Assembly (NCBI RefSeq): GCF_002298975.1 | Contig: NZ_DBMV01000014.1 | Location: forward strand, 1-64,000 | Source: Ralstonia sp. UBA689 | GTDB taxonomy: Bacteria > Pseudomonadota > Gammaproteobacteria > Burkholderiales > Burkholderiaceae | Reading direction: 5' to 3' | DNA: 64,000 bases | Shown here: piece by piece, positions 8,759 to 19,119 of the stretch | Numbering within the stretch: the first letter of the stretch is position 1 | Layout: every line of letters begins with the position of its first letter | Position numbers and translations under genes: made by a program | The notes under the pieces: model-generated | Told to the model about the DNA's origin: nothing | The model's database searches: none | Seen by the model: only the letters and a program-made list of their open reading frames with translations

Positions 8759-8805
8759 GGAAGCTCAAGCGAAGGCGGCGCGCATGGATTGCGGCGCCGC
8801 CAGGA

Positions 8806-9687
8806 TCAATGTTGTTGGTCGTTCTTGGCCACACCGGTGGCCGGGTCCAGTACGAGTTCGATGCGGGCGGGCCGTCCTGTGCGGCCGGGCTTGCGCGTGA
8901 CCATGGCGCCGTTGGCGCTCGCGTTCATCAAACCCGGCACGGCGGCCAGCGGATTGTAGTAACGGTAGAACTGCAGGACCGTCTTCACGTAGTTCTGCGT
9001 TTCGGCATAGGGCGGAATGTCGTTGCCGTGCTTCTTGACCGCGCCCTCGCCCGCGTTGTAAGCGGCGAGCACGAGTTCAAGATTGCCCGAGAACATGCGC
9101 AGCAGATCGCTCAGGTAGCGCACGCCCGTGGCAATGTTCGTCTTCGGGTCGGCCAGCTTCTGCGCAGTCGTACGGCGCGCGTCGCCGGTCACGCCGTAGC
9201 GTTCGCCGGTTTGCGGAATCACCTGCATCAGCCCGATTGCGCCCTTGGGCGACACGGCCTGGGGGTTGAAGCCCGATTCGGCGGCAATCACTGCCTTCAC
9301 GAATGCCGGATCAATACCGTGCTTGCCCGCGGCTTGGCGGATCAGCGGATCGACCGTCGGTACGTTCGGGTGCTGCAGCACCGCGCGCACCAGGCGCTGG
9401 CGCATGCCCGTGTTGTCCAGCGCATCGCGCCTGGTTGCGTTGATGTAGGCATCGACGTCCGGCAACTCGGTGGCTGGCAGCGCGATGGCGCCATCGCCCT
9501 TATCGTCGGAACCGCCGGCCACTGCCGCACCCTTCATGAACAGCACGTAGCGATCATCCAGACGCTCGGCGGCAAAGTGCGCAAGGCCGTTCTCGTCGAT
9601 GTAGCCGTAGACGTCCGCACGCGCGGGCTGGCTGGCTAGCAGGGCCAGCGCCGTGAGCACATAAGCGAGACGTCGGAACAGCTTCAT
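8806..9687 (-). CDS. Soluble lytic transglycosylase (SLT domain) between parE and parC
   Basis: A 293-aa exported murein hydrolase. Residues 1-24 are a signal peptide ending ARA before DVYGYID. Residues 25-100 form a DUF4124-like segment. An SLT domain follows from about residue 110, with catalytic Glu137 in IAAESGFNPQAVSPKGA and the motifs GLMQVIPQTGERYG and LAAYNAGEGAV. It cleaves peptidoglycan glycan strands with formation of 1,6-anhydro-MurNAc. It starts 16 bp after parE and ends 47 bp before parC, all on one strand, so it is cotranscribed with topoisomerase IV. Confidence 0.9.
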   Translation of the reverse strand: MKLFRRLAYVLTALALLASQPARADVYGYIDENGLAHFAAERLDDRYVLFMKGAAVAGGSDDKGDGAIALPATELPDVDAYINATRRDALDNTGMRQRLVRAVLQHPNVPTVDPLIRQAAGKHGIDPAFVKAVIAAESGFNPQAVSPKGAIGLMQVIPQTGERYGVTGDARRTTAQKLADPKTNIATGVRYLSDLLRMFSGNLELVLAAYNAGEGAVKKHGNDIPPYAETQNYVKTVLQFYRYYNPLAAVPGLMNASANGAMVTRKPGRTGRPARIELVLDPATGVAKNDQQH

Positions 9688-9703
9688 TGTGATTGGTTGG
9701 ATA

Positions 9704-11689
<1,986 letters not shown>

Positions 11690-11850
11690 GGAAGGCGGAA
11701 AAACTGGCCGGCGCAGGGTCTGTCCCTGCGTGTCGGGAATGCAGCGCGCATTGTAAAGGAAGCTGTCCTTACAAATGCGGAGGGATTGTTAGCCTTGGGA
11801 TGCGACGCGCGGTCGACATCCCGCTGACATATGGACGGACTACCGAGGCT

Positions 11851-13761
11851 TCATGCCGTGCCGGCGCGCTTGGCTTCGAGCGCTTCCCAGCGCTCCAGCG
11901 CCTCCAGCAATTCCAGCTCGATCGCCTCGTGGCGCTCGGCCAGATTCTGGGCGCGTTCCGGGTCGCGGCCGTAGATCGTGCCGTCTTCCAGCTCGGCGCC
12001 GACCTGCTTCTGCTCGGTCTCCAGCGCCTCGATGCGCGCGGGCAATGCGTCCAGCTCGCGCTGCTCCTTGTAGCTGAGCTTGACCGTGGCGCGCTCGCGC
12101 GGGCGGGCGGCTTCGGCCTTCTTCTCCTCCGCGACGGGCTTGGCGGCCTGCGCAATCTGCGCGGAGCGTGCCGACTGCGTCTGCCAATCGGAGAACCCGC
12201 CCACGTACTCGCGCCAGCGGCCCTCGCCCTCTGCGGCAATGACCGAGGTGACGACGTTGTCGACGAAGGCGCGGTCGTGCGACACCAGGAACACCGTACC
12301 GCTGTATTCCTGTAGCAGTTCTTCCAGCAGTTCCAGCGTGTCGATGTCCAGATCGTTGGTCGGCTCGTCGAGCACCAGCACGTTGGCCGGGCGGGCAAAC
12401 AGGCGCGCCAGCAGCAGCCGGTTGCGCTCACCGCCCGAGAGCGATGCCACCGGCGAGCGCGCCCGCTCGGGCGGGAACAGGAAGTCGCCCAGGTAGCTCA
12501 TCACGTGCTTGCGCTGGCCGTTCACCTCGATCCAGTCGCTGCCGGGGCTGATGGTGTCGGCCAGCGAGCGGTTGAGATCGAGCTGCGCGCGCATCTGGTC
12601 GAAATACGCGACCTGCAGGTTCGTGCCGTTGCGCACCGTGCCCGAATCGGGCGGCAGCTCGCCAAGGATCAGCTTGAGCAATGTCGTCTTGCCGACGCCG
12701 TTGGCGCCAAGAATGCCCACCTTGTCGCCACGCAGGATGGTGGCGGAAAAATGATCGACGACGGTCTTGTCGCCATAGCACTTGGTCACGTCGATCAACT
12801 CGGCGACGATCTTGCCGGAGCGGTCACCCTGCGAGACCTCCAGCTTGACGTTGCCCTGCACCTCGCGGCGCGCCTGGCGCTCCACGCGCATCTGTTCCAG
12901 CCGCGCAACGCGGCCGACACTGCGTGTGCGGCGCGCTTCCACACCCTTGCGGATCCACACTTCTTCCTGCGCGAGCAGCTTGTCGAAGCGGGCATTTTCC
13001 AGCGCTTCGGCCTCCAGCTCCTGCGCCTTGCGCGTCTGATACGCCGTGAAGTTGCCGGGGTACGAACGCAGCTTGCCGCGATCGAGTTCGATAATGCGCG
13101 TGGCCACACGGTCCAGGAACGCGCGATCGTGCGTGATGAACAGCACGCTGCCGCGGAAGGCCAGCAGCAAATCTTCGAGCCAGCGGATGGAGTCGTAATC
13201 GAGGTGGTTGGTCGGCTCATCCAGCAGCAGGATGTCGGGCGCACCCACCAACGCCTGCGCCAACGCCACGCGCTTGGTCAGGCCGCCTGACAGCGAACCG
13301 ATGCGCGTGCCCGGCTGCAGGCCAAGCTGGGCGATGGTTGTTTCCACGCGCGTGCGCAATTGCCAGGCATCGGCGGCTTCCAATTGCGCTTGCAATGCAT
13401 GCAGCCGGTGCAGCGCGGCTTCGTCATGCGAATCGCCCATCGACGTGACAAGCGCCTCATATTCCGCGAGCAGCCCCGCGGCATGCGGCACACCCATGGC
13501 GACAGCTTCAGCCACCGTCTGGTCCGGGTCGAACACCGGCTCCTGCGGCACGTAGGCAGAGGTGACGCCGCTCTGGCGGGCGATCAGCCCGTCGTCTGGG
13601 GCGGTGGCGCCCGCCACGATCTTCAGGAGCGACGACTTGCCTGTGCCGTTGCGGCCAATCAGACCGACGCGCTCGCCAGCCTCCAGCGAGAAATCGGTGT
13701 GGTCGAGCAACGCCACGTGGCCGAACGCCAGTTGCGCATCGGTAATGGAAAACAGGGCCAT
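11851..13761 (-). CDS. uup: ABC-F family ATPase Uup
   Basis: A 636-aa soluble protein with two ABC ATPase domains and no membrane segments. Walker A motifs are GRNGTGKSS near residue 38 and GANGVGKTT near residue 350. The two signatures read LSGGLTKRVALAQ and LSGGERNRLLLAR. A charged coiled-coil tail of about 90 residues after residue 540 is the DNA-binding CTD typical of Uup. Uup acts in ribosome function and in limiting transposon excision and replication intermediates. The length and C-terminal tail favour Uup over EttA. It lies alone, reading leftward, 161 bp upstream of parE. Confidence 0.88.
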   Translation of the reverse strand: MALFSITDAQLAFGHVALLDHTDFSLEAGERVGLIGRNGTGKSSLLKIVAGATAPDDGLIARQSGVTSAYVPQEPVFDPDQTVAEAVAMGVPHAAGLLAEYEALVTSMGDSHDEAALHRLHALQAQLEAADAWQLRTRVETTIAQLGLQPGTRIGSLSGGLTKRVALAQALVGAPDILLLDEPTNHLDYDSIRWLEDLLLAFRGSVLFITHDRAFLDRVATRIIELDRGKLRSYPGNFTAYQTRKAQELEAEALENARFDKLLAQEEVWIRKGVEARRTRSVGRVARLEQMRVERQARREVQGNVKLEVSQGDRSGKIVAELIDVTKCYGDKTVVDHFSATILRGDKVGILGANGVGKTTLLKLILGELPPDSGTVRNGTNLQVAYFDQMRAQLDLNRSLADTISPGSDWIEVNGQRKHVMSYLGDFLFPPERARSPVASLSGGERNRLLLARLFARPANVLVLDEPTNDLDIDTLELLEELLQEYSGTVFLVSHDRAFVDNVVTSVIAAEGEGRWREYVGGFSDWQTQSARSAQIAQAAKPVAEEKKAEAARPRERATVKLSYKEQRELDALPARIEALETEQKQVGAELEDGTIYGRDPERAQNLAERHEAIELELLEALERWEALEAKRAGTA

Positions 13762-13841
13762 GCCGGATCAAGAAAGAAGACGGGCCGCACGCGGCCGGGA
13801 GGCGCGTATTGTAGTCGCCTCGGGGCCGGAGGCCCGTGTCA

Positions 13842-13869
13842 TTGCACTTGCGCGCGCGGGTGCTATAAC
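13842..13869 (+). promoter_or_regulatory. Sigma-70 promoter of the 68-aa membrane protein
   Basis: TTGCAC at 13842-13847 and TATAAC at 13864-13869 are separated by 16 bp. Transcription would start about 60 bp before the small gene at 13936. Confidence 0.55.
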
Positions 13870-13935
13870 GCTTGTGCCGCTGCGTGCGCTTTTCCAGGCG
13901 GCTTCCATCCACATCACTAGCCAAAGGGGAAACCA

Positions 13936-14142
13936 ATGCGCGGACTGTTCGGGCTGTTGATCATCTTGATCGTGGTAGGCATTCCGGTGCGGCAGGTCTT
14001 GCTGCGGACCGGCTTTTCGCAATGGTGGACGCTGCTGGTGCTGGTGCCGCTGGTAAACCTGGTCGCGCTGTGGATCTTTGCGTTCTCGAACTGGCCACGG
14101 CAGTCGTCTCAGCCAGGCAACGTGCTGCCGAACCAAAGCTGA
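13936..14142 (+). CDS. Small membrane protein, two segments, function unknown
   Basis: A 68-aa protein preceded by AAAGGGGAAACCA, a good ribosome site. Residues 3-20 and 30-50 are hydrophobic and flank RQVLLRTGFSQWWT, so it should be a two-span inner-membrane hairpin with a polar tail of about 15 residues. I do not recognise a named family. It stands alone between uup (divergent) and a gene-poor gap. Confidence 0.7.
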   Translation: MRGLFGLLIILIVVGIPVRQVLLRTGFSQWWTLLVLVPLVNLVALWIFAFSNWPRQSSQPGNVLPNQS

Positions 14143-14630
14143 ACAGGCGACGCGCCAAGGCGGCCGCGCAAAAGAAAACGGCCCGCTTTCGGCGGGCCGG
14201 AAGAGTCTCTCCTCGATGCCTTGCGAACAAGACATGTGCGGAGCATAGCGCCGCTTTTCAATCTCTGGCAGTCAGGACAAACCCGGTAGGGAAAAACGCG
14301 TAACGCCAAGCCCCACGCGGCTTTGCACCGCAACAACGCATGCCGCGTCAAGCATGCGCACGGCGCACCGCGCACGGGTCGGCCGCACCAAGTCGACAGT
14401 CGGCGCGGTGTCGATTTCGCACGCCATGTGTGCGCGACGCACCACTGCAAGGCAACTCGGCGCAAACCGATTTTTAGAGCATTGAATCCAGTCTTGCAGC
14501 CTGCTTACAACACAGCGGAATCGCATACCTGCGCGTTGCGCCATCGCGCCGTATCATGCGGCAGGCCCTCCGGTCACGAGCCGGGCATAACGATAAAGCG
14601 GGCCGCCGATTCTTCCCGGGGGATACAACC
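14143..14630. other. Gene-poor interval with an orphan leftward terminator
   Basis: No protein gene is supported over these 488 bp; the open frames lack ribosome sites and coding character. The clear element is the intrinsic terminator at 14171-14199, oriented leftward although no leftward gene precedes it. The minus-strand stretch 14290-14200 upstream of it includes CGAGGAGAGACTCTTCC and could be a small RNA. The right end holds the upstream region of the binding-protein gene at 14631. Confidence 0.5.
14171..14199 (-). terminator. Orphan leftward intrinsic terminator
   Basis: A perfect 8-bp stem CGGCCCGC/GCGGGCCG (14179-14186 and 14192-14199) with a 5-nt loop. On the minus strand it is followed by TTTTCTTTT. 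On the plus strand no T-run follows, so it is a poor terminator for the gene ending at 14142. Confidence 0.7.
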
Positions 14631-15542
14631 ATGTTGTACTTCAAGCGCACGCTGCCGACGGCAGCGCTGCTCTCTATCTCGCTATCCATTCTTGCGCCGG
14701 GCGCCGCCCTGGCCTCTTCCTCGCCGGTTCTCGACCGCATCCGCGACACTGGCGTCGTGCGCATCGCCCATCGTGAAAGCTCCGTGCCCTTCTCGTTCTA
14801 CGATGCCGACAAGAAGCCCGTCGGCTATGCGATGGATCTTTGCCTGCGCGTGATCGACAAGCTGCGCACCGAACTCAAGCGGCCCGACCTGAAGGTGCAA
14901 TACGTGATGGTGACGTCGTCGTCGCGCATCCCGACCATTGCCGAAGGCAAGGCTGAACTCGAGTGCGGCTCGACCACCAACACGCGCGAGCGCCGCGAGA
15001 AGGTGGCTTTCACCATCCCGCACTACATCGCGGGCAGCCGGATGATCGTCAAGACGTCGTCGGGCATCCGCAAGTGGGACGACCTGCGCGGCAAGACCGT
15101 GGTTTCGACCAAGGGCACCACCAACATCACCGAGCTGCACAAGGTGAACGACACGCGCGTGCTGGGCATGAACATCATCGAGGCGAAGGACCACGGCGAG
15201 GCCTTCGCGATGGTCGAGGCCGGCAAGGCCGATGCCTTTGCCATGGACGACGTGCTGCTCTACGGCTTCCGCGCCAACGCCAAGACCCCGGGCGACTACA
15301 CCGTGGTCGGCGACATGCTGACGATCGAGCCGTACGCGATCATGCTCAGCAAGAGCGACGCCGAGTTCAAGCGCGTGGTCGACCGCGCGATGACCAATAT
15401 CATCCTCGACTATGAAGCCGAGAAGCTCTACAAGAAGTGGTTTCAGCAGCCGATTCCGCCCAACGGCGCGAAGCTCGACATTCCGATGAGCTTCCTGCTG
15501 CGCGACTCTTTCAAGTACCCGAGCGACAAGGTCGCCGACTGA
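14631..15542 (+). CDS. Amino-acid ABC transporter periplasmic binding protein (GltI-like)
   Basis: A 303-aa family 3 solute-binding protein. A signal peptide covers about residues 1-26, ending AALAS. The mature part has VLDRIRDTGVVRIAHRESSVPFSFYD and VGYAMDLCLRVIDKL, the usual opening, then CGSTTNTRERREKVAFT, diagnostic of the glutamate/aspartate group. The start follows a GGGGGAT ribosome site. No permease or ATPase genes are adjacent, so it is an orphan that must use a transporter encoded elsewhere. A strong terminator closes the gene. Confidence 0.88.
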   Translation: MLYFKRTLPTAALLSISLSILAPGAALASSSPVLDRIRDTGVVRIAHRESSVPFSFYDADKKPVGYAMDLCLRVIDKLRTELKRPDLKVQYVMVTSSSRIPTIAEGKAELECGSTTNTRERREKVAFTIPHYIAGSRMIVKTSSGIRKWDDLRGKTVVSTKGTTNITELHKVNDTRVLGMNIIEAKDHGEAFAMVEAGKADAFAMDDVLLYGFRANAKTPGDYTVVGDMLTIEPYAIMLSKSDAEFKRVVDRAMTNIILDYEAEKLYKKWFQQPIPPNGAKLDIPMSFLLRDSFKYPSDKVAD

Positions 15543-15566
15543 GCAGGGTCGCTGAACACCCAACGC

Positions 15567-15591
15567 CGCCGCCTTGCACGGCGGCGTTTTT
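15567..15591 (+). terminator. Intrinsic terminator of the binding-protein gene
   Basis: A 7-bp stem CGCCGCC/GGCGGCG with loop TTGCAC followed by five T, 25 bp after the stop codon. Confidence 0.85.
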
Positions 15592-15601
15592 CATTGCGCG
15601 A

Positions 15602-16576
15602 TCAACGCTGCGACGGCAGCATCGGCTTGCCGAGCAGACGAGAGAGTACGGCCTCCGGCGAGTGCGTACGGTCGGCAATGGCGGCCGGGGCCAGGTAGAA
15701 GGTCTGCTCCATCATCGCGTGGCCGCGCATGGCCGCATGCAGCGCCTGATCGCTGAACACCACCCAGGTTGAGCCGGGCGGGAACTCGAAGGTCTGCTGC
15801 GGCGCGCTGCGCTGATATTGCAGGTCGGCCTTGGCCAGATCGTGCAATTGCAGCATGCGGTGGTCATATTCCGAGCGCAGACGCTTGGTGATGTGCAGCT
15901 TGTGCATCAGCCAGGACTGGCCCGGCAGCATGCCGCGCGTCTTCGGCACGAAGCGCTGCGCGAAGTCCGCAAACGGCTCGCCGATGCGCCAGACGCGCGG
16001 CGCATCCGGATCGACGTTATGAAACACGCGCAAGAGACGCTGGCCGAGCAGTGGATTCGACGGAAACGCATCGACGTGCAGGCGCGTGTCGTCCTTGCGC
16101 CAGCTCACCGGCCGGCCGGCGATTTCGGCGGGGCGCAGTGAGGTGCCAGCACGCTTGAGGTGCGGGCCGTAGTCGGGAAACAGTGCGAGGATGAGGCGCT
16201 CGGCCGCATCGGCATAGCGGCGAATGAGCGTGGCGAGATCACGCAGATCCGCAGGCGCGCCTACCGCGCCGCGCACGGTGGACTCGTTGGCGCGCAGGTT
16301 GATGTTCTTTGTCTTGCCGTCGGACCAGCGGGCATCGAGAAAGCGCTGCTCGCGGGCGTCCAACTGGAAACCCAGCGCGGGAAAATGCAGCACGTTGCCG
16401 CGTTCAAGCGCGGCACGGATGGCCCCAGCTTCGTTTGCCGTGACAGCCGGCGACCATTCATGTACCGGCCAAGGCACCACCATATCGATGGCCGGCGGCA
16501 CAACAGCCGACTGTGTCCGGATCTGATCATTGCGAGCCGGAGGCTTGGCCGGCTCGAACCCTTGCATACTTCCCAT
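15602..16576 (-). CDS. kdoO: Kdo hydroxylase (Fe(II)/2-oxoglutarate dioxygenase)
   Basis: A 324-aa protein matching KdoO, which hydroxylates C3 of the outer Kdo sugar of lipid A-Kdo2 to give Ko in Burkholderia, Ralstonia and Yersinia. The dioxygenase iron triad is visible as HVD in DTRLHVDAFPSNP and a distal histidine in DQALHAAMRGHAMMEQTFYL. The conserved RVFHNVDPDAPRVWRIGE lies between. The start is uncertain between two ATGs 9 bp apart; neither has a strong ribosome site. It stands alone and is convergent with the binding-protein gene. The LPS core genes near 57-61 kb are functionally related. Confidence 0.85.
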   Translation of the reverse strand: MGSMQGFEPAKPPARNDQIRTQSAVVPPAIDMVVPWPVHEWSPAVTANEAGAIRAALERGNVLHFPALGFQLDAREQRFLDARWSDGKTKNINLRANESTVRGAVGAPADLRDLATLIRRYADAAERLILALFPDYGPHLKRAGTSLRPAEIAGRPVSWRKDDTRLHVDAFPSNPLLGQRLLRVFHNVDPDAPRVWRIGEPFADFAQRFVPKTRGMLPGQSWLMHKLHITKRLRSEYDHRMLQLHDLAKADLQYQRSAPQQTFEFPPGSTWVVFSDQALHAAMRGHAMMEQTFYLAPAAIADRTHSPEAVLSRLLGKPMLPSQR

Positions 16577-16689
16577 GAACTTATCAATCGCTTACGTAAA
16601 TATTGGCGAATGATAGGACGTTCACCAGCTCAGTGCATCTTCAGGAAACACAATGCTGCATGTCATACGTCACATGCGGGGAGGCAGCA

Positions 16690-16905
16690 CTACAGGAAAT
16701 GCTTGACGACCTGCTCTTCGAGGCCGACAAAGCGCACCAGCTGACGCGAGCCGTCCGGAAACTGCTTGATGACGTGGCCGTCAGGGGTGTCGGTATGACG
16801 AAAGTAGATCGGGCGATCGGGCGCCCCGGACCGATGCTTCGGCAGCAGGCCTTCCAGCGACGACTCCACCGTCCACGGATCGTCCCGCTCTTCGGATGTC
16901 AACAT
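16690..16905 (-). CDS. Conserved small protein of unknown function, 71 aa
   Basis: A compact charged protein with no signal peptide or membrane segment. Its C-terminal part, YFRHTDTPDGHVIKQFPDGSRQLVRF, looks folded and beta-rich. I recognise no family. No strong ribosome site is visible. Two CGAACGATCG-type palindromes lie 60-115 bp upstream in the intergenic region shared with the ClC gene, so it may belong to the same regulon as etfBA. Confidence 0.6.
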   Translation of the reverse strand: MLTSEERDDPWTVESSLEGLLPKHRSGAPDRPIYFRHTDTPDGHVIKQFPDGSRQLVRFVGLEEQVVKHFL

Positions 16906-16964
16906 GTTGGTCGTCTAAAGGTGTCTCGGATGAATCTTGAATGAGTGAAGAAGCATAACTTCCA

Positions 16965-16977
16965 CGAACGATCGTGC
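16965..16977. promoter_or_regulatory. CGAACGATCGTGC operator-like site 1
   Basis: This 13-mer is identical to the one at 49218-49230 in front of the etfBA promoter. Together with the inverted match at 17008-17020 it forms a pair between the 71-aa gene and the ClC gene. TetR-family regulators of fatty-acid degradation in beta-proteobacteria bind palindromes of this kind; the assignment is inference. Confidence 0.5.
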
Positions 16978-17007
16978 AAAGTTCGTAATACTTAAATCTG
17001 ATTCATT

Positions 17008-17020
17008 GACCGATCGTTCG
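17008..17020. promoter_or_regulatory. GACCGATCGTTCG operator-like site 2
   Basis: Its reverse complement is CGAACGATCGGTC, sharing the ten bases CGAACGATCG with site 1 and with the etfBA site. It lies 43 bp from site 1 (start to start), about four helical turns. Confidence 0.5.
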
Positions 17021-17148
17021 TTAGATTTAGCGTTTGCCCCGCCGAAATCGCACCGAAATTGTGGGGCGCACCCCACAAAACCCATGCCATCATCATCGCT
17101 TCACGCATTTCGGATAATGGCCCGAGCATCAGGCCAACCCTGCCTCCC

Positions 17149-18555
17149 ATGAGTGACGCCCCCTCCCCCTTCTCATTTGCCACGCTACGCGAGCGCCTGC
17201 TGCGCGCCGTCGAACGCAAGCTTCGCCAAACCTCCCGCATGTCGCGCAACGGGCTGCGGTTCACGATCTTCCTCGCGGGTGCGATGGGGGTAGCAGTGTT
17301 TTCGCTGGTGTTCTCGTGGGTGGCCGATACCGCGCTTGCCTGGCAGCGCGCCCTGCACGCGCACTATGCATGGGCGGCCTTCATCCTGCTGCCACCCGGG
17401 CTGGCCGCTCTGCGCTGGCTGACACTGCGCCTGGCTCCGCAAGCGCGCGGCAGCGGCATTCCGCAGGTGATCGCCACGCAGCATCTGCCGCCGTTCGGGA
17501 TGGCGCAGACGACGCTGGTGTCGTTTCCACAAGCGCTATGGAAGATCGGCCTGACAGCGGTAGCGCTGTTCCTGGGCGCATCCGTCGGGCGCGAGGGGCC
17601 ATCTGTGCAGGTGGGCGCAGCGGCCATGCTGGCGTGGGGCCATTGGTGGCAGCATCGTGCCGGCGTGCGCGTTGGTTTCCATGCGCAGGCCCTGCTCACG
17701 GCCGGCGCCGCTGGCGGCTTGGCTGCCGCCTTCAATACACCGCTGGCCGGCGTGGTGTTTGCCATCGAAGAACTCGGCAAAGGCGCCGCGCTGCGTTGGG
17801 ACCGTCTGGTGCTGGCCGGCGTACTGGCGTCGGGTTTCCTCTCCCTGGCGGTGGTCGGCAACAACCCGTATTTCCTGGTGCGCGAGCCCATCCTGTTCCT
17901 GCGCCAGGGGTGGCCCTGGATCGTGGTTGCGGCGCTGGTCTGCGGCGTATTCGGCGGGCTGTTCGCCAAACTGTTGCTGGGTGGCGTCTCGGGCCTGCTG
18001 CCTGCGGCCATCGGCCAGCGCGTGCAGCGCTATCCTGTGTGGACGTCCTTCGGCTGCGGCATCGTCATCGCCTGCATCGGCGCAGCTACGCATGGCGACA
18101 CCTATGGCACCGGCTACAGTCAGGCCGACGCCCTGCTCAACGGCCACCCGATCGAGACGCATTGGTTTGGCGTGTCGAAGCTGGCGGCAACTGTTGCGTC
18201 GTATTTTGCCGGCATCCCAGGCGGGATCTTCACGCCGTCACTGGCGATCGGCGCGGGGCTGGGACAGCATCTGTGGCAACTCACGGCGGGGCTGGCCGAC
18301 GAGCGCGTGCTGGTGCTCGTATCGATGGCGGCATTCCTGGCGGCGGCCACGCAGGCGCCCATCACCGCCAGCGTGATCGTCATGGAAATGACGCGCAGCC
18401 AGAACATGATGTTTCATTTACTCGCCGCGACCCTTCTGGCCTCGTTCGTGGCGAGGCAGTTCTGTCCGCGGCCGTTCTACCACGCAGCCTCGCGGGGCTT
18501 CCGGCGTGAAGCGCTGGCCGTCGAAGCCGCGTCGGGAAAGGCCGCGAGCGCCTAG
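17149..18555 (+). CDS. ClC-type chloride channel or H+/Cl- antiporter
   Basis: A 468-aa membrane protein with the three ClC filter motifs in order: GSGIPQV, GREGPSVQVGA and GIFTPSLAIGAGLG. The glutamate in GREGP is the gating and proton glutamate of exchangers. About a dozen hydrophobic helices are present and no CBS domains follow. The start MSDAPSPF was preferred to an upstream GTG because family members begin close to the first membrane helix. It may serve acid resistance or anion balance. It is divergent from the 71-aa gene across the palindromic sites. Confidence 0.9.
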   Translation: MSDAPSPFSFATLRERLLRAVERKLRQTSRMSRNGLRFTIFLAGAMGVAVFSLVFSWVADTALAWQRALHAHYAWAAFILLPPGLAALRWLTLRLAPQARGSGIPQVIATQHLPPFGMAQTTLVSFPQALWKIGLTAVALFLGASVGREGPSVQVGAAAMLAWGHWWQHRAGVRVGFHAQALLTAGAAGGLAAAFNTPLAGVVFAIEELGKGAALRWDRLVLAGVLASGFLSLAVVGNNPYFLVREPILFLRQGWPWIVVAALVCGVFGGLFAKLLLGGVSGLLPAAIGQRVQRYPVWTSFGCGIVIACIGAATHGDTYGTGYSQADALLNGHPIETHWFGVSKLAATVASYFAGIPGGIFTPSLAIGAGLGQHLWQLTAGLADERVLVLVSMAAFLAAATQAPITASVIVMEMTRSQNMMFHLLAATLLASFVARQFCPRPFYHAASRGFRREALAVEAASGKAASA

Positions 18556-18634
18556 GCAGTCTGGCCTTGCCTGCGCAAATTGCGTAGAATCGCCGCTCGC
18601 TCGGGCGGCCTTCCGCGTCACCCGAAGCAGGTCA

Positions 18635-18709
18635 CTCGCCGTAGCACAATGGATAGTGCACGCGCCTCCTAAGCGTGAGATACAGGTTCGATTCCTGTCG
18701 GCGGGACCA
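18635..18709 (+). tRNA. tRNA-Arg (anticodon CCU)
   Basis: A full cloverleaf can be drawn. The acceptor CTCGCCG pairs with CGGCGGG, with one G-U. The D stem is GCAC/GTGC. The anticodon arm is CGCGC-CTCCTAA-GCGTG, giving anticodon CCU. The T arm is ACAGG-TTCGATT-CCTGT. The discriminator is A and CCA is encoded. It reads AGG codons. No integrase or duplicated 3' end lies next to it, so no island is inserted here. Confidence 0.95.
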
Positions 18710-18720
18710 GCACACATGAC

Positions 18721-18752
18721 AAAGCCAGGCACATCGCCTGGCTTTCGTTTTT
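18721..18752 (+). terminator. Intrinsic terminator of tRNA-Arg
   Basis: A 10-bp stem AAAGCCAGGC/GCCTGGCTTT with loop ACATC, then CGTTTTT, 12 bp after the tRNA. Confidence 0.9.
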
Positions 18753-18762
18753 CCCGCGCTAG

Positions 18763-18795
18763 AAACAACAAGGCCCGCCACACACGGGCGGGCCT
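18763..18795 (-). terminator. Leftward intrinsic terminator of the 62-aa membrane protein
   Basis: A 9-bp stem AGGCCCGCC/GGCGGGCCT (18771-18779 and 18787-18795). On the minus strand it is followed by TTGTTGTTTC. It ends the gene at 18821 and backs onto the tRNA terminator. Confidence 0.7.
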
Positions 18796-18820
18796 ATGGC
18801 TGCGGATGGCCCGGGGACAT

Positions 18821-19009
18821 CTAGGTCAACACCGGCAGCGCTTCGAGCACGAGCAGCCCGATCAGCACCCCGATGATGGTCAGCAGCACACGGATCCCTA
18901 CCCGTGTACCTCGAATCACCAGTGGCGCGGACGCCAGTCCGATCACGCCCGCCACGCAGACGGCGAGCAACAGGTATAGGTTGGAGAAGGCCATCGGGAA
19001 TTCCATCAT
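18821..19009 (-). CDS. Small membrane protein, 62 aa, function unknown
   Basis: Two hydrophobic stretches (about residues 8-30 and 38-58) separated by VIRGTRVGIR make a two-span inner-membrane hairpin. The start follows AAGGGGCGG, a strong ribosome site. A terminator lies just downstream, so this is a complete transcription unit. I recognise no family. Confidence 0.65.
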   Translation of the reverse strand: MMEFPMAFSNLYLLLAVCVAGVIGLASAPLVIRGTRVGIRVLLTIIGVLIGLLVLEALPVLT

Positions 19010-19089
19010 CCGCCCCTTGCCGACCGTGATTGGCCGGTGTTTCGAGTATAGGCCGAACTCCCGTTCCGGCAACCCGTTGCATTTGCTCT

Positions 19090-19119
19090 TTGACGCACTG
19101 CAAAAAGTCGTGCTATAGT
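19090..19119 (+). promoter_or_regulatory. Sigma-70 promoter upstream of rhlE
   Basis: TTGACG at 19090-19095 and TATAGT at 19114-19119 are 18 bp apart, close to consensus. Initiation near 19126 would give a leader of about 360 nt before the helicase gene. Confidence 0.7.

Noticed and set aside
18635..18709. tRNA-Arg as an integration site
   Set aside because: No integrase, no duplicated tRNA 3' end and no change in gene character on either side.
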